Shown: piece after piece, positions 48,042 through 59,398 of the stretch
Layout of the letters: the number at the start of each line of letters is the position of its first letter
Numbering within the stretch: the stretch's first letter is position 1
NCBI GenBank assembly: GCA_007922225.1
Contig: ML679974.1
Coordinates: 6,437,105-6,501,104, forward strand
Direction: 5' to 3'
From: Emydura subglobosa
Taxonomy: Eukaryota; Chordata; Testudines; Chelidae
Length of the DNA: 64,000 nucleotides
Translations under genes and position numbers: made by a program
The notes under the pieces: model-generated
Told to the model about the DNA's origin: nothing
Seen by the model: the letters and a program-made list of their open reading frames with translations, nothing else
Database searches by the model: none

Positions 48042-51000
48042 TCATAGGGTCAAATGGAGGGAACCAGAATGGGACACTGAGCAGAGAACCCCAGACAGCA
48101 CCCACTGCTCCTGGAAGGTGTTAAGGGAGCTGGCAGATGCTGCCCAGAGGAACTCTGCTGAATGGGTGAGTAGAGAGAGGAATGGAAATAGGCCCCACAG
48201 TCGCAGAGCGCCCCCCCCCCCCCCAGCCAACCTCCTCTTCCTGGTCTTGTAGATGGCCATTTTGGCCAGGGCTAGGAGGAGGTTGACGAGGAGGTCTGTG
48301 ATTTTGTGGGGCCACAGATAGGATGGGCATATAAAAACAAGTGTGGGGAGAAGTGCAGCCAGAACCTCAGCAGGAGGTTCTGGAGGAGCTGGAACAGGGG
48401 CTGCAGCCTGGTGCACTCAAGATAAATGTGCGCCAGGGTCTTCCTCACGCCGCAAAAGGGGCAGATATTAAGGCGAGGGGTGAACCACACCAAGAGCATG
48501 CCCGTGCTCATGGCTCCGTGAAGGAGCCGCCAACTGATGTACCCAGTGAGCCATGGGGTCAAGGTGGAGTAAAGACTGGCCCACTGGGGATCCTCACCCT
48601 CCGCAGGTGGCAACAGGTCACGTCATTTGGTGTCACGGCGGGACACGAGGGCGAGGAAGTGACGGGTGTGGAGCACGAGCACTTAGAGATGGTTCCTCGG
48701 CGCGGTCCGAAAGAGGACCGGCTGCAGGTCGTGCAGCCGGCTCGGTGCGTGAGGAGAGGGTGGCTGGGGGGGCTCGCAGGGCCAGGACCTGATGGAAAGC
48801 GCCGGAGAGCTGGGACTGAGGAGGGGTGGGGATTGCCCTCTCGCAAGACCCACTCGAGGTAGACCCGAGCAGCGGGGGGCAAGGCTGCCTTCATCTCCTG
48901 GAGTATGCGCCGGGAGGGTCGAAGGCTGGAGAGCCCCATGCGCCGAGACCAGCCTCCAGGTCCGGAGGAGGTCCTGGTAGAAGACCGGCAGCTCGGAGAG
49001 GTCTCGCAGAAGACCTCTCGGATGGAGATAAAATAGCTGCCGGTCGTATCAGAGGCGGCGGAGGAAGGTGTGTGCCAAGTGGCTCCATACCGGACTACCT
49101 GCACTATAAAGGAGCCTCTGCAGAGCCTGGAGGCGGAAAGTGTGGACCTGGCTGTGGATACAGCATAGGCCCTGCCCTCCTTCCTCCAGGGGAAGACTCA
49201 GGATCCCTGCAGAGAGCCAGTGCAGTCCTGGCCAAAAGAACTCCAGAACTGTCTTCTGGAGGTGAGCCAGGAAGCTCGGGGTCGGGACCAGGGTGTTGAG
49301 CCAGTGCCAGAGCATGGACAGGACTAGCTGGTTGAGCACCAGTGCCCTCCTCCAAAGGGAGAGGCACCGGAGCAGTCTTGTCCATCTCCGCAGCCATGCA
49401 GACACCCTGCCCTCCAGATCTTGCCAGTTCTCCGCCGGGGAGCGATGGGTGGCAGAAAGGTAAACACCCAGATAGAGCAGAGGACCCGTGCTCCACCGGA
49501 TAGCTTGAAGCACGGGTGGGAGGGAGCTCGTCCGCCATCCGGCCCCTATCATCAGGCCAGAGCTCTTGACCCAGTTGACCTGGGCGGAGGAGGCTGCCGA
49601 GTAGATGGCCAGGCAAGGCTCCAGCCATGCCAGGTCGCCCGGGTCCTGGACCATGAGGAGCACGTCGTCAGTGTATGCTAACAGGACCAGCCTCAGCTCT
49701 GGCTCACGGAGCACCAACCCCGTCAGCCTCCGGCAGAGGAGACGGAGGAAGGGCTCGATGGCCAGAGCATACAGCTGGCCTGACAGTGGGCAGCCTTGAC
49801 GCACTCCTTGCCCAAAGCTGACTGGTTCGGTAAGGGTCCAATTGAGCTTGACCGGGCACTCCGTGGAGGCGTACAGCGCCCGGAGAAAACCCACAAAGCG
49901 GGGCCCGAAACCAAATGCCTGCAGGGTGCCCAGTAGGTACCCATGGTCCATCCTGTTGAACATCTTCTCCTGTTCCAGGGACAGGAGGGCGAATGATAGG
50001 CCATCCCTACACCCAAGCCCCAGGAGGTCCCGGACTAGACAGAGATTATTGAAGATGGTGCGGCCCAGGACGGTGTAGGTCTGGTCAGGATGGACCACAT
50101 CCTGCAGCATGGACCCCAGCCTCAGTGAGAGGGCCTTAGCCACGATTTTATAGTCCGTACCAAAGAGTGAGACGGGATGCCAGTTCTGAAGGTCATGGAG
50201 GTCCCCCTTCTTGGGCAGCACAGCATACGGCTCGCCTGCACGAGAAGGGGAGTGCTTCACTGCCCTCAGAATTGGCCCAGATGGTGGCGAGGTCCGGGCC
50301 GAGGCCATCCCAGAATGCGCGGTAGAACTTCACGGTTAGCCCATCTATGCTCGGGGATTTATTTGTGGGCATGAGACGGAGGGCCCCCGAGAACTTGGCC
50401 AGAGTGAAAGGTAGCTTCAGCCAGTCCTGGTCGTTCATGCCAACCGTGGGAAGTTTGTTCCAGAGCACCTGGCAGGCAGTGGCTTCAGTAGGGTCTGGGG
50501 AGAAGAGGCTAGTGTGGAAGGCCCTGGCCCTTCCGCGCATCTCTGTCGGATCCGTGAGGGGGGCGCTGTTCTCCTCTAGAAGCTAGGTGATGTGCTTCCG
50601 GGCCCCCCTCCTTTTCTCCAGGGCGTAGAAGAAGTGGGAGCCATGATCCATCTCCCAAAGGAGACGGATGCGGGATTGAAGGAAGGCATCCCGAGCCCAA
50701 AGGTCTTTGAGGGCCCAGAGCTCCTCCCACTTCTCCCGGCACACTCCGCAGAGGGATGGATCCTCAGGGCTGGTGGCAAGATGGCTTTCCAGAACTAAGA
50801 CCTCCCGCTCCAGCTGCTCTATCCCTGCATCCCACCGCCGGCTGGCAACCCGAGTGTAGTCGTGGCAGAAGAGCCAGGTGTGCACCTTCCCCACATCCCA
50901 CCAGGGAAAGGCGCGCCTCTGCTCCCACCAGGCCAACCAGAACTCCTGGAAGGATGCCATGAAGCCCACGTCCTCCATCAGGCTGTTGTTAAAGTGCCAG

Positions 51001-51729
51001 TAGGTCAGCCTTGGCCTCTCCGCAATGAAAGAGGCCGTCATGGTCACCAAGTGGTGATCCGAGAACAGAGCCGGCCGTACGCCGGAGGAGTGGGCCCGTG
51101 AGAGATGGCGGCGGGAAAGGTAGATGCTGTCCAACCGGGAGTGGCTCGACCGGTCTTCCCCCACTCAAACAAAGGTGAAGGTGATGACGTCGTCCAGGTG
51201 GTGGTCACGCCAGACGTCCACCAGGCAGTGATGGTTTACAATCCCCCCGAGGATGTCCGCGGCGGCCTGGCAGTGCTCAGTCCCCGTGCAGTCTTGTTCC
51301 TCGAGGGTGGTGTTAAAGTCCCTGCCCAGGACCAAGCATTCACAAGGATCCAGGGTGCTGGAAAAACTGCACCTGCTCCGGGCCCACATTTGGGGCATAG
51401 ATGTTGAGAAGATTCAACCCCAGCCCCTCCATGCAGACCTGGAGGTGCAGCAGGCGGCCCGGCATGACCTCGGTGACCCCCAGTGCCTCGGGCTGCAGCT
51501 CAGGAGAGAACAGGGTGGCCAGTCCGCCCGCACAGGCGGAGAGATGACTAAGGAACACCCCACCCCCCAACTCCAGCTGCCAGGTGGCCTTGGCGGCTGG
51601 ATCCGTATGGGTCTCCTGCAGGAACGCCACATAGTACCCTCCCCACCCCCGAAGGAAGGAGAACACCTGGTTCCTGGAGAGACCCGCCCTACAGCCTCTG
51701 GTGTTTAAGGTTGCAAAGGTGACAGGCAT
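48042..51729 (-). pseudogene. Tx1-type LINE ORF2 (endonuclease-reverse transcriptase)
   Basis: Nearly full-length ORF2 (about 1230 codons). It starts at ATG 51729 with MPVTFATLNTRGC and FLQETHTD, the N-terminal endonuclease signature; SRLDSIYLS and FSDHHLV near 51130-51040 keep the catalytic Asp-His pair. The reverse transcriptase (about 50250-49049) has NWHPVSLFGTDYKIVAKAL, FGQGVRQGCPLSGQLYALAI and AYTDDVLL; Thr replaces Ala in the active-site box while both Asp remain. The C-terminal part has ICPFCG...TLAHIYLEC (about 48465-48415), a zinc-finger-like motif. Damage: nonsense codons at 51165, 50580 and 49046, and frameshifts near 51360, 50250 and in 48620-49030. The pattern fits the Tx1 branch of L1-like LINEs known from frogs and some reptiles. 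It copies its RNA into DNA at a nicked target. Confidence 0.88.
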
Positions 51730-51959
51730 TATGATGAGGGTTGGATGGGATCCTCGTGGGCAGGAGCACTAGCGGTCCCTATTGGGCTCCGCAGCAACCC
51801 ATGGCTGGTCCCGAAGACCATCAGGGCATCACGGAAGCTGAGGACCCGCTGGTAGGCCACAGCATCTTGCCGCCCGGTCCCTTTCTCCTCCTTCATTTTG
51901 TCCCGTACAGCCCAGAGGACGTGGTGGAAGTCCAGGGCCGATATGTGAGCCCTAGGCTG
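51729..51959 (-). pseudogene. Tx1-type LINE ORF1, C-terminal remnant
   Basis: An open frame of 76 codons upstream of ORF2 reads ALDFHHVLWAVRDKMKEE near its start, then YQRVLSFRDALMVFGTSHG, and ends EDPIQPSS before TAA at 51731-51729. The stop shares its last base with the ORF2 start (TAATG). An in-frame TAG lies at 51962-51960, close to the point where the LINE gives way to other sequence, so ORF1 is 5'-truncated, as is usual for LINE copies. ORF1 proteins bind the element RNA; no function is shown by this short end alone. Confidence 0.7.
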
Positions 51960-51974
51960 CTAAAGGCCCTTTTT

Positions 51975-52495
51975 CCTGCAGGCTAAGGAGAGGTTACTGC
52001 AGGTCAGTTAGAGACACCTGGACCCAATTAAGGGCTACTCCAGGTGTACTTAAACCCTGCCTCCCCTAAAGGGTGGGGGAACAAAGGAGAAGGAGAGAAA
52101 GGAGCTGTCAGATAGTTTGTGGTGGCCAGAGGAGAGACTCCCCCAGACTAGGATATAGTGCTTCTCTGCAGCCAGAGAAGCAGAGAGAGGCAAAACCCTG
52201 GCCCCAGCCTGTGGGAAGGACCAGTGTCGCTGACTCTCCAGGGCTTCACCACCACCTCTACAGCCCTGTGCAGGAGCCAGGGTAAGGTACTTCCCGGGGC
52301 CCTGGGATATACACCACCTGGAACTACCTGCCCTCCCATGAGGTTGAAGGGCACCCCTCAGGCCCGAATTAAGGCCGGCACCCCAAACGCTCTGCTAATG
52401 AGGTGCCGAGGGGAAAGGACAACAGACTTGTCCAGGCTGGATCAGAGTTACCACAGGCCCCACTGCCAAAGGAGACTGTGGCTATACCACATGAC
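51975..52495 (+). mobile_element. GC-rich LTR/leader-like fragment
   Basis: Directly abuts the truncated LINE. It has the style of a retroelement LTR end and leader: ACACCTGGACCCAATTAAGG, then CAGGTGTACTTAAACCCTGC (a TATA-poor U3/R-like stretch), then GC-rich sequence ending around GGCTATACCACATGAC. No coding domain; family not named. The reading frames here are chance. Confidence 0.4.
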
Positions 52496-52499
52496 ATAA

Positions 52500-54261
52500 T
52501 GAACACATAGCATTTGGCTACACAGAAATATAAAGTTGAAATGTAGTTCATAAATATGAAAACAAAACTAAGTTATGTGTCACTAGAATTCCTGTTTCGT
52601 TCCTTGTAACTAGCAACAAAATGTATGCTACTGTAGTGGAACACGATGCTCTATTAGTATTTCTTTAATATGTAAACAGCCAAGAGTAGTAGCTAACTAA
52701 CTAGGCATAGCACAGAGAAGACCATTAATGTAAAGATTCTATCTGTTAAGCTCAACTTTTTCAATTAGCTTTTATTTATGTATTAATTACAAAAGAATGA
52801 TATAAATTTCAGCAAAACCCAAGAAATCCAAAACTATACTTCCAACAGCAATGTTAAGTTGGCCACTGAAAATCCTGTATACGTTTTATTTCAAAAAGTG
52901 ATATATTGTGCTACAATTTAACTGAGGGGGAAAAAGAATTGAAAATACTATGACCAACATAGCTAAGTGAACAAAGGTGTCGGAACTTTAACTTTTTAAT
53001 TGCCAAACTTCCTGTGCTTTTAACAATGCAAGTTGAATGTGACACTGTGTTTTACATAAATTTTGCTAAGTTTTTAAGAGATGATATCTTGAATGTGACA
53101 AGCACGTAAGACGCCTCTGTGCTGCAGACAATGCAACCTGCAAAGTGCCTTAAATATTTGATGCCATGAGTGTTTAGTTGCTTCAGTGCAGCTGAAATCC
53201 TTACAGTGATCAGGGTTTTAAGGTACATAAAATCCTTAGAGGCATATGCGTCAGAGCCACCTCAAATCCTTCTGCTGACATAACCTTAAAATGTCTTAAA
53301 TACTCATAACTGAATAAATGCATACACTGCCAGTGTATTAACTTTAAAAGTACCCAGTTTTGTCCCTAGATGCTGTGCAGTTTTAATTAATTTGTGGACC
53401 AATATCAGCTTTGGAAGACTCTTGTAACCTTTAAGGTTATCACCCATAATTACCCACCTAAGGAATGCGTCTGGGAGAAGTGGTGGGCTTGACAGTATGT
53501 CCTTTAAGCCAACAAACTTGGGCTCACCCCAAATTGCACATAAAGTGACAAATGTGCACTTATGGAAGAACTGAAATACAGTAAGTTCTGCTATGTGCAT
53601 ATTTAAAAACAAACAAACAAAAAAAAAAACGGCTCGCACCCCTGCACAAAACAGCAGAGCATCTCTTTAGAAGTATGATCAATTATTTTTATTCTCTTCA
53701 TGCTTACTAGCCAATTTCCACTTATTTATATCTTTATTATCCAACATGTTTTTTCCATTTGCATAAGGATGTAGTAGAGGAATACTAACATGAACGGCTT
53801 CAAATTTCAACCATTTGACCTACTTACATGGAAAAATGTTGACAATATTTTTAGTAAATGAGGAAAAGCCGCTTTTATTTATTCCCCCCTCTTCCCCAAT
53901 TGTAAGGATTTTGCTGACATTCTCAGAAAAACTTAACCCTAGGACAGAGTCAAAACATGGAAATACCGTCCTTAAAAGGGATTTTTTACTTTTAGAAAAT
54001 TATGCATGAGAGTAAAAGGTGCTATTCTGGAAACTGGTTTACAATCTTAAACATAGTAGGTACTACCAGGGATTCAGTATAGTACTTTTATATACACACA
54101 CATGAAGAAGTTACAGTGACTGATGATTTATTAATTAATATTGGTTTACATCTTCCCATAGGATTTGAGGAAGTTTGATCCAATATTATTCAAAGTGGCT
54201 GCTTTTTCTATCTGTTAGCACTTTTAAAGCCTTATCAAATGCAGACCATTGATTTGTAGTT
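52500..54261. other. No recognisable feature
   Basis: AT-rich flank; a CAAA simple repeat at 53606-53629. No gene recognised. Confidence 0.5.
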
Positions 54262-54328
54262 GTAGTGTTCGTATGATATCTCGCTGGCGGGACGGAGCAA
54301 ACGGACAAAATGATTCAAAATTAGCTTA

Positions 54329-54334
54329 TTTATT
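54329..54334 (-). terminator. Polyadenylation signal of the LTR
   Basis: AATAAA on the minus strand about 65 nt before the LTR end. It is the natural polyadenylation signal for the element. Confidence 0.5.
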
Positions 54335-54622
54335 AAATGAGGTAGTGGAAGAGAGAGGTCACCGGAAACCTTCTGCAATAGTACAACAGAAGTTCCAGCA
54401 CAAGGCCCAATACGAGGAGTAAAATACAAGCACAGTCAATCATGAGAGCAAAAAGTAATTTATGATACATAGGAGTGTGCATTTTACCTCTGGGCAGCCT
54501 CATCTACATCACAATAGTGCCACAAAATCTCTAGCACTATTGCCCATATCAAAAAGAGTATGAGGAAGCTATTATCCATGTAAAAGGTATAAAGTAACAA
54601 TCAGCAGGTAGATATATGCATC

Positions 54623-54913
54623 TTACACCAGGGGAAAATGCCCACAATCATTATTGTTGTTGTTGTTATCGTTAGCTGAACAGCAGCAACACTTAGCAAA
54701 CCACAAAGCAAAGAAAAAGCCCACCAAGATGACACCCACTGCGATATACTCCTGGGGGCCCATTAATCTAGAAGGAGTAGACCAAAAGGGCTTACAAGCA
54801 CGTCTAGTCCTACCTAAGCGGGGAGGGAGGTGCTTACCAATGCAAGAACGAGGAGATCCATGTTTCGTTCTGATAAGCGAGTGGCGACCAGGGAATCGTC
54901 CTGCCCGAGGCAT
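54623..54913 (-). CDS. Small membrane-protein ORF inside the solo LTR (96 codons)
   Basis: An uninterrupted frame in the proposed R region of the LTR. Residues 1-50 are basic and proline-rich (RTRR and similar). Residues 56-73 form one hydrophobic segment (IAVGVILVGFFFALWF), followed by Lys and four cysteines (75-78), then a run of six Asn (83-88) and a short tail. A second Met at residue 51 (54763) starts directly before the hydrophobic segment. A GTAAGC donor-like site (54837-54832) and a pyrimidine-rich CTTCTAG acceptor-like site (54774-54768) bracket 70 nt within the frame, so a spliced alternative starting at ATG 54861 is possible. I recognise no family. LTR-encoded proteins exist in some retroviruses, but expression here is not shown, and chance cannot be excluded for 96 codons. 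Confidence 0.35.
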   Translation of the reverse strand: MPRAGRFPGRHSLIRTKHGSPRSCIGKHLPPRLGRTRRACKPFWSTPSRLMGPQEYIAVGVILVGFFFALWFAKCCCCSANDNNNNNNDCGHFPLV

Positions 54914-54970
54914 CCGCTAGTGCTTCCACGGATCCACAGAGTCTCCCGGGAGGAGGGGCTACCAGGCCTT

Positions 54971-54976
54971 CTTATA
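54971..54976 (-). promoter_or_regulatory. TATA-like box of the LTR
   Basis: TATAAG on the minus strand, preceded by AAAAGG. Transcription would start roughly 25-30 nt downstream, near 54945. Assigned from position in the LTR only. Confidence 0.5.
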
Positions 54977-55399
54977 CCTTTTTGCTATTGCTGGGGTAGG
55001 TGACGTATCTCTCAATCCCTACAGGGATTGGGCCTTATCTTATATTCCATTAGTCTATTGGTGGTTAATTAGGGACTTCTTGGAATAAGGTGACGTTAGT
55101 TGTTTACTTCAAAAAGGTTAGTCTTAATGCTGATACTGCTTAACTTTTATTGCTAAAACAGCGATTATTCCGCTGACCAAGCATCAGCAGATTTATATTT
55201 TCATCTCTGGGACTTTCCAGGCCTTATGGCACTTCCTCTTTTGGGCCGAGGCCTTTCAGAGGGCAGTTTCTGGGCCTGGCTCCTGAGAGGCCTAACTCTT
55301 GCTATACTTGCTTTCAAAGCTCATAATTGGCTTCAGGGCCTTGCTCTTATCAAGCTAAGCTGATTTCGCATGACAAAGTCTTGCGCGCCCTAACAGTAG

Positions 55400-56160
55400 T
55401 GAATGTGATTTTCCATTGAATTAGATTTAAAACTTCTTTGTCATGAGGGAGCTATAAAAGAGTAAGTTTGTTAATCTTTGGTAGAGTCAGAGAGCTGATA
55501 AATGTAGAATGAAAAGGTCTATGAGATTGAATTTTTTTAAAAGCATTCAATATACAGTTGGGAACAATCTTGTATTGGCAACAGAACTGACAAAGTAATT
55601 TAACATACCTTGTTTGTTTCTAGATTTTATTTGTTTTTACTTGCATAGATGTGTGTCATCTCATATTTTGTATTTTAGAGTTTCAATTTTCCAGATATAA
55701 TGGAACTAAATACAAATTAAAGTAACATATTCCATAAAGTTTAAATGAAAACTAGGGCTTCTCTTCACAGGACTATCCTGGTAATTACAAATGCTATAAA
55801 TATAAAGATCTCAACAGTGATTTTCTGGATTATTTTGGGAAAGGGAAAGCATCACATAAAGGGAGCACATCTCACCACTCCATGGTAAGATGCTACTGGT
55901 AAGTGCTGACTTCAATATTTAACAAAAATGTTCATCTGGAGAAGCCCTGAAAAAATAAGTGGTTGGAATAGTCAATTGACAGCTGTGGTGACTTTCTCTG
56001 TGTAAATTTGGTGCTGAGATTTTTAGTCTGCATTTGATCTGTTGCTTTTTCTGTGATCGGATTGTCTATCTGTTCTGGTTTCATATTTTCATGCTGTATC
56101 CATAGCTATGCTCTGGATAACAAAACAGTAGATAGAATACTGATCACCACACTGATTTAG
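55400..56160. other. No recognisable feature
   Basis: AT-rich DNA, nothing named. Confidence 0.4.
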
Positions 56161-56164
56161 CTTT

Positions 56165-56214
56165 TAGATGTTCATCTCTTGTGGTTCCTTCTAACTCTAT
56201 GGCTCTATGATTCT
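56165..56214 (+). mobile_element. CR1 LINE 3' tail
   Basis: GGTTCCTTCTAACTCTATGG followed by CTCTATGATTC is the characteristic end of CR1 LINEs, which finish in short ATTCTATG-like repeats rather than poly-A. Confidence 0.75.
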
Positions 56215-56639
56215 TTCTACTGTCACAGAAATTTATCTTCTTGATGCTAACTAGTTATATCTGTATTATGAGGTGGTTTACTTGGCAAGACAGAATGAAA
56301 TTCGTTTGGCAGTTGAAAGTAACCTCCATAATGCTGGTTAGAACATAACTGCTAAGTGTGATCAGAAAAAAAAATCAAGACAAAGCCCCATTACAGAGCA
56401 ACAGAGTTATTAGATTGATTTTCTTCCATTGGTGTAACCCTATTTCCCCCTCAGCATTGTTATTTTATCATTGTTATGCTTTCCATGTTCCGAACTTTTC
56501 CTAAATAGTATTTCTTCTCTGAAGTCTTGGCCAGGGCTTGACAGGAAAAGTAACCTGTTTTGGGGGAAGGCGGGGGAGGGGAGAAGAAGGAAGGAAGAAA
56601 GTCCAAAACGGTTACAAATAGCTTATGTATTGACAAATG

Positions 56640-56875
56640 AGTGTGTGGTCTAATAGTTGGAGCAGGAAGTGAGGACGCAGGGGTTCCTTTTACATTTATG
56701 ACACGGAATCTATCAGACCTTAGGCAAATCATTTAGCTTAATCTCTCTGTGCCTCAGGTTATAATGCCTGCCACCCCCATAGGAGTGTTATGAGGCATCA
56801 TTAATTAATTCGTGTTCGTTCTGCACATTGAGATCCTCCCATGAAAGGAGTTATATAAGTGTACTGCATTGCTGC
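56640..56875 (+). mobile_element. tRNA-derived SINE (MIR-like)
   Basis: GTGTGGTCTAATAGTTGGAG (A-box region), GGGGTTCCTTTTAC (decayed B box), TTAGGCAAATCATTTAGC and CTCTCTGTGCCTCAG (core), then CATAGGAGTGTTATGAGG and a tail ending TTATATAAGTG. The order of segments is that of amniote MIR-type SINEs. Confidence 0.75.
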
Positions 56876-56879
56876 TCCT

Positions 56880-57765
56880 TTTCTTCCCTTTTATGTTGAA
56901 AATGTAATACAAAGCCATTTTATTAAATTAGTCTGAGCAGTGTCAGTTCTGTTCCATTAAAGTTGTTGAACATTTGGAAGCCTGCAGGTAAAATAGGTGT
57001 TTTAAGTAAATTTTGTAAAACTCATGCTGTGGCAGCAGCTGAATGTGCTGCATGCCTGATAGACCTGTGTTCAAGATGGACTCAGGAACTCCAAACCTCA
57101 GCTTAGCAGGGAAGCACGTATTACAGAAGGGTTGCTAACTCGTACCAGTGGCATATTTGGCACTGACTGCTTTAATGAAACACCTCTCACAGGGTGGAGC
57201 TCAGAATGGCAACAGCATATGGTTCTTTGGAGAGTAGTGTGTTGTGAACAATCTCCCCAGCTGTTTAGATGGTAAGCTAGCCAGGATGGCAGATAGAGGG
57301 TGGAGTATACAGTGGTATCTCGAAATAATAAAGAGAGGGAATAAGAGTCTTGTTTGTAGGATGTTGAGACTACTCATGTGTGGCAGGTAATGGATGAGTC
57401 TCAACAGAAACTAAGCAATCTTGGTATAATAGCTGGCATTGACTAAGAGAATGAGACAACAAATAGATAAGTAGATAAATGCATAGAGAATTTTAAATGG
57501 AATTCACCAGCACTGCTAAAGTGAGTAATATTTGCTGATTGAAGGTGGTGAGATCAAGTATTTAAAGTCAAGTATTTTTACACATATGTAGTTCTCAAGA
57601 TTACTTACTATTATACATCAAACATGACCAGAACCCAGAGACTGCCAGGTTATCAGTGTCCTATTTTGACTGCACCTTTATGATGTAGCAGTGTAAATTC
57701 ATTGATCTTTTGCCAGGTAGCATCATGATGAGCACATAAGATTGATGGACAAGATGTAAATTCAT
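56880..57765. other. No recognisable feature
   Basis: No gene or repeat identified. Confidence 0.4.
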
Positions 57766-57769
57766 CTGA

Positions 57770-58068
57770 GACCTGGTCTACACTGCTGGCAAAATTTGGC
57801 GGCAGTCAACGGGAGTTACGCAAGCTACATAGAGCAGCTTGCATAACTCCTGTCGACTTCATAACTTCTCTTTAGCGTGCTCTCTCCACTGTGCTGCGCC
57901 GATGGGAATTGCGTTCCATTGACACAGTCCTATGCTTTTTGGAGAGGTGGTTTTAGGAATAGATCGACTTCCAGATCGATTGAGTGTGTCTTCACTGCCA
58001 CTCAATTGAACCAGAAAAATCGATCTGACAGCAGCGAATTTGCCACCATCAGTGTGTACATAGTCTTT
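57770..58068. mobile_element. Fold-back MITE, copy 2
   Basis: Same family as 9103-9400 and same orientation and length (299 against 298 bp). Shared blocks in order: GGTCTACACT, TTTGGCGGCAGTC, GGAGTTACGCAA, the complementary arm near 57838-57852, CACTGTGCTG, GATCGACTT, and a right end reading CAGTGTGTACATAGTC. The internal hairpins are less perfect than in copy 1, so this copy is older or has decayed more. Confidence 0.75.
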
Positions 58069-59395
58069 GTGTGAAGAGGATGAAGCAGATAAGAAATAAA
58101 ATGAAAGATGGTCCACTCTGACAAGGTCATTATGCCAAAAAAATAACGTCTACTGTTCACCTGTACATCTAACGAAGGCACAGTTGGCTTGAGTAGTGCG
58201 GATTTTGCTTTTTCAAAAGTATAAAAAGGGGGTTTACAAATAATTTGGGAAAAGAGAGAATCAAAAATGCGCTGTACATACTTTGAGGTTTGAGTATGTT
58301 TGGATATCATTTCCCCCACGCTATGTTGCTTTTATCAGTTTGCACATTCTCATTTCAGCAGGGCCCCAAAGGAGAGCTACTAGAAATATCCGGAGAATCT
58401 GTTCTCCAGATTGCTAGCTCAAGTCAGCATTTCTGGGTATATATTTCAAGCGGACTTACCCCTCCAAACCTCTTTCCCTCCCCCTTATTTAAAATACTTT
58501 CTGAAATTGCTGTACTGTCAAAGAATTGATGGAGGGACGTCTGTGATCAGTAATGCTGGAGTGTGAAGCGCTATTCCATTTGAATTCTTGTTCAGTCTTC
58601 ATTCCTTATTTGTTTCCTGTTTGTTTTCATACTCTAATAAATAGTTTGTTTTTCATACTTTAATAAATAGTTCAGAAATCAGTGCCTGCTTAATTGCAGG
58701 CTGGATTGTTGCCATGACACAATCTCTTAAATATACCCAAGGCATTTTTTAATGCAGCAGTATTTGCAGATTTCTTTAATTAGCGCACACAACTAATTTT
58801 GTTGTGAAGAAATTGCCATTGATCTTCTTGGAGACAATTAAATCTTGTAATCAATGGAGAATGGCTCGCAGAGCTGTGATGCAAAAGCTGTGCGCAGTAT
58901 TTTGTACCAAAGTGACTTGGTGAAATTAACCTTTTGGCCTATTTTCTTCACCAGATGGAGAAAATGCTATTTACTTCTCAGCTCAGTACTGCTATAAAAG
59001 AAAAACAGTAGCTGAAGGTGAAAAGTTGCTTTACTTTCCAAAGCAGTAATGTATATATTCATTTTCAGAGAACGATACCACAAATAAGAACTGCAAATCA
59101 GCTCAAATCTGAGCATGAATCAAACACACCACTTTTAAGCTTATATAAAAACTGGATAAGCACCCCCTGTATTGTGCGAAAGTATGGGGGTCATGTTAAA
59201 GGAGAAAGATCCCAAAGGGTAGTGGGAGGAGGTTGAGAGCTGGTGAAGGACAAGATCAAAATTCAAATGAGTTTCCAAGGTTTAACTGAACTGCCAAATC
59301 CATTGAAAGGGTGATCAGAGCTAAATGCAACTTACCATAGCTATGCTCTTGATTTCAATGCTATTTAAGGGTTTAGCAGAACACTAGGAAAATAG
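58069..59395. other. No recognisable gene
   Basis: Only a short direct duplication (TTTCATACTYTAATAAATAG, at 58626 and 58652) is evident. Confidence 0.4.
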
Positions 59396-59398
59396 CAG

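Larger units (their letters stand above)
47870..52000 (-). mobile_element. Tx1-type LINE copy, 5'-truncated
   Basis: Extends from the ORF1 end (about 51960-52000) through ORF2 and probably a 3' untranslated part to about 47870. The GC content is far above the flanks. A run of 14 C lies at 48211-48224 inside the ORF2 end. No poly-A tail or target duplication is clear, so the 3' end is approximate. Confidence 0.75.
54266..55395 (-). mobile_element. Endogenous retrovirus solo LTR (1130 bp)
   Basis: Read on the minus strand it begins TGTTAGGGCGCGC (55395) and ends CATACGAACA (54266), the TG...CA ends of an LTR with a TGTT/AACA terminal inverted repeat. The 4-bp target duplication GTAG lies at 54262-54265 and 55396-55399. 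A TATA-like TATAAG (54976-54971) precedes GC-rich sequence, and AATAAA lies at 54334-54329, so U3, a long R of roughly 600 nt, and a short U5 can be proposed. There is no gag, pol or env: recombination between two LTRs most likely removed the provirus. A 4-bp duplication fits several retroviral genera, so I do not assign one. Confidence 0.88.

Noticed and set aside
48341..49299. Plus-strand frames of 157-173 codons
   Set aside because: They are antisense shadows of the Tx1 ORF2 on the minus strand, which carries the recognisable motifs.
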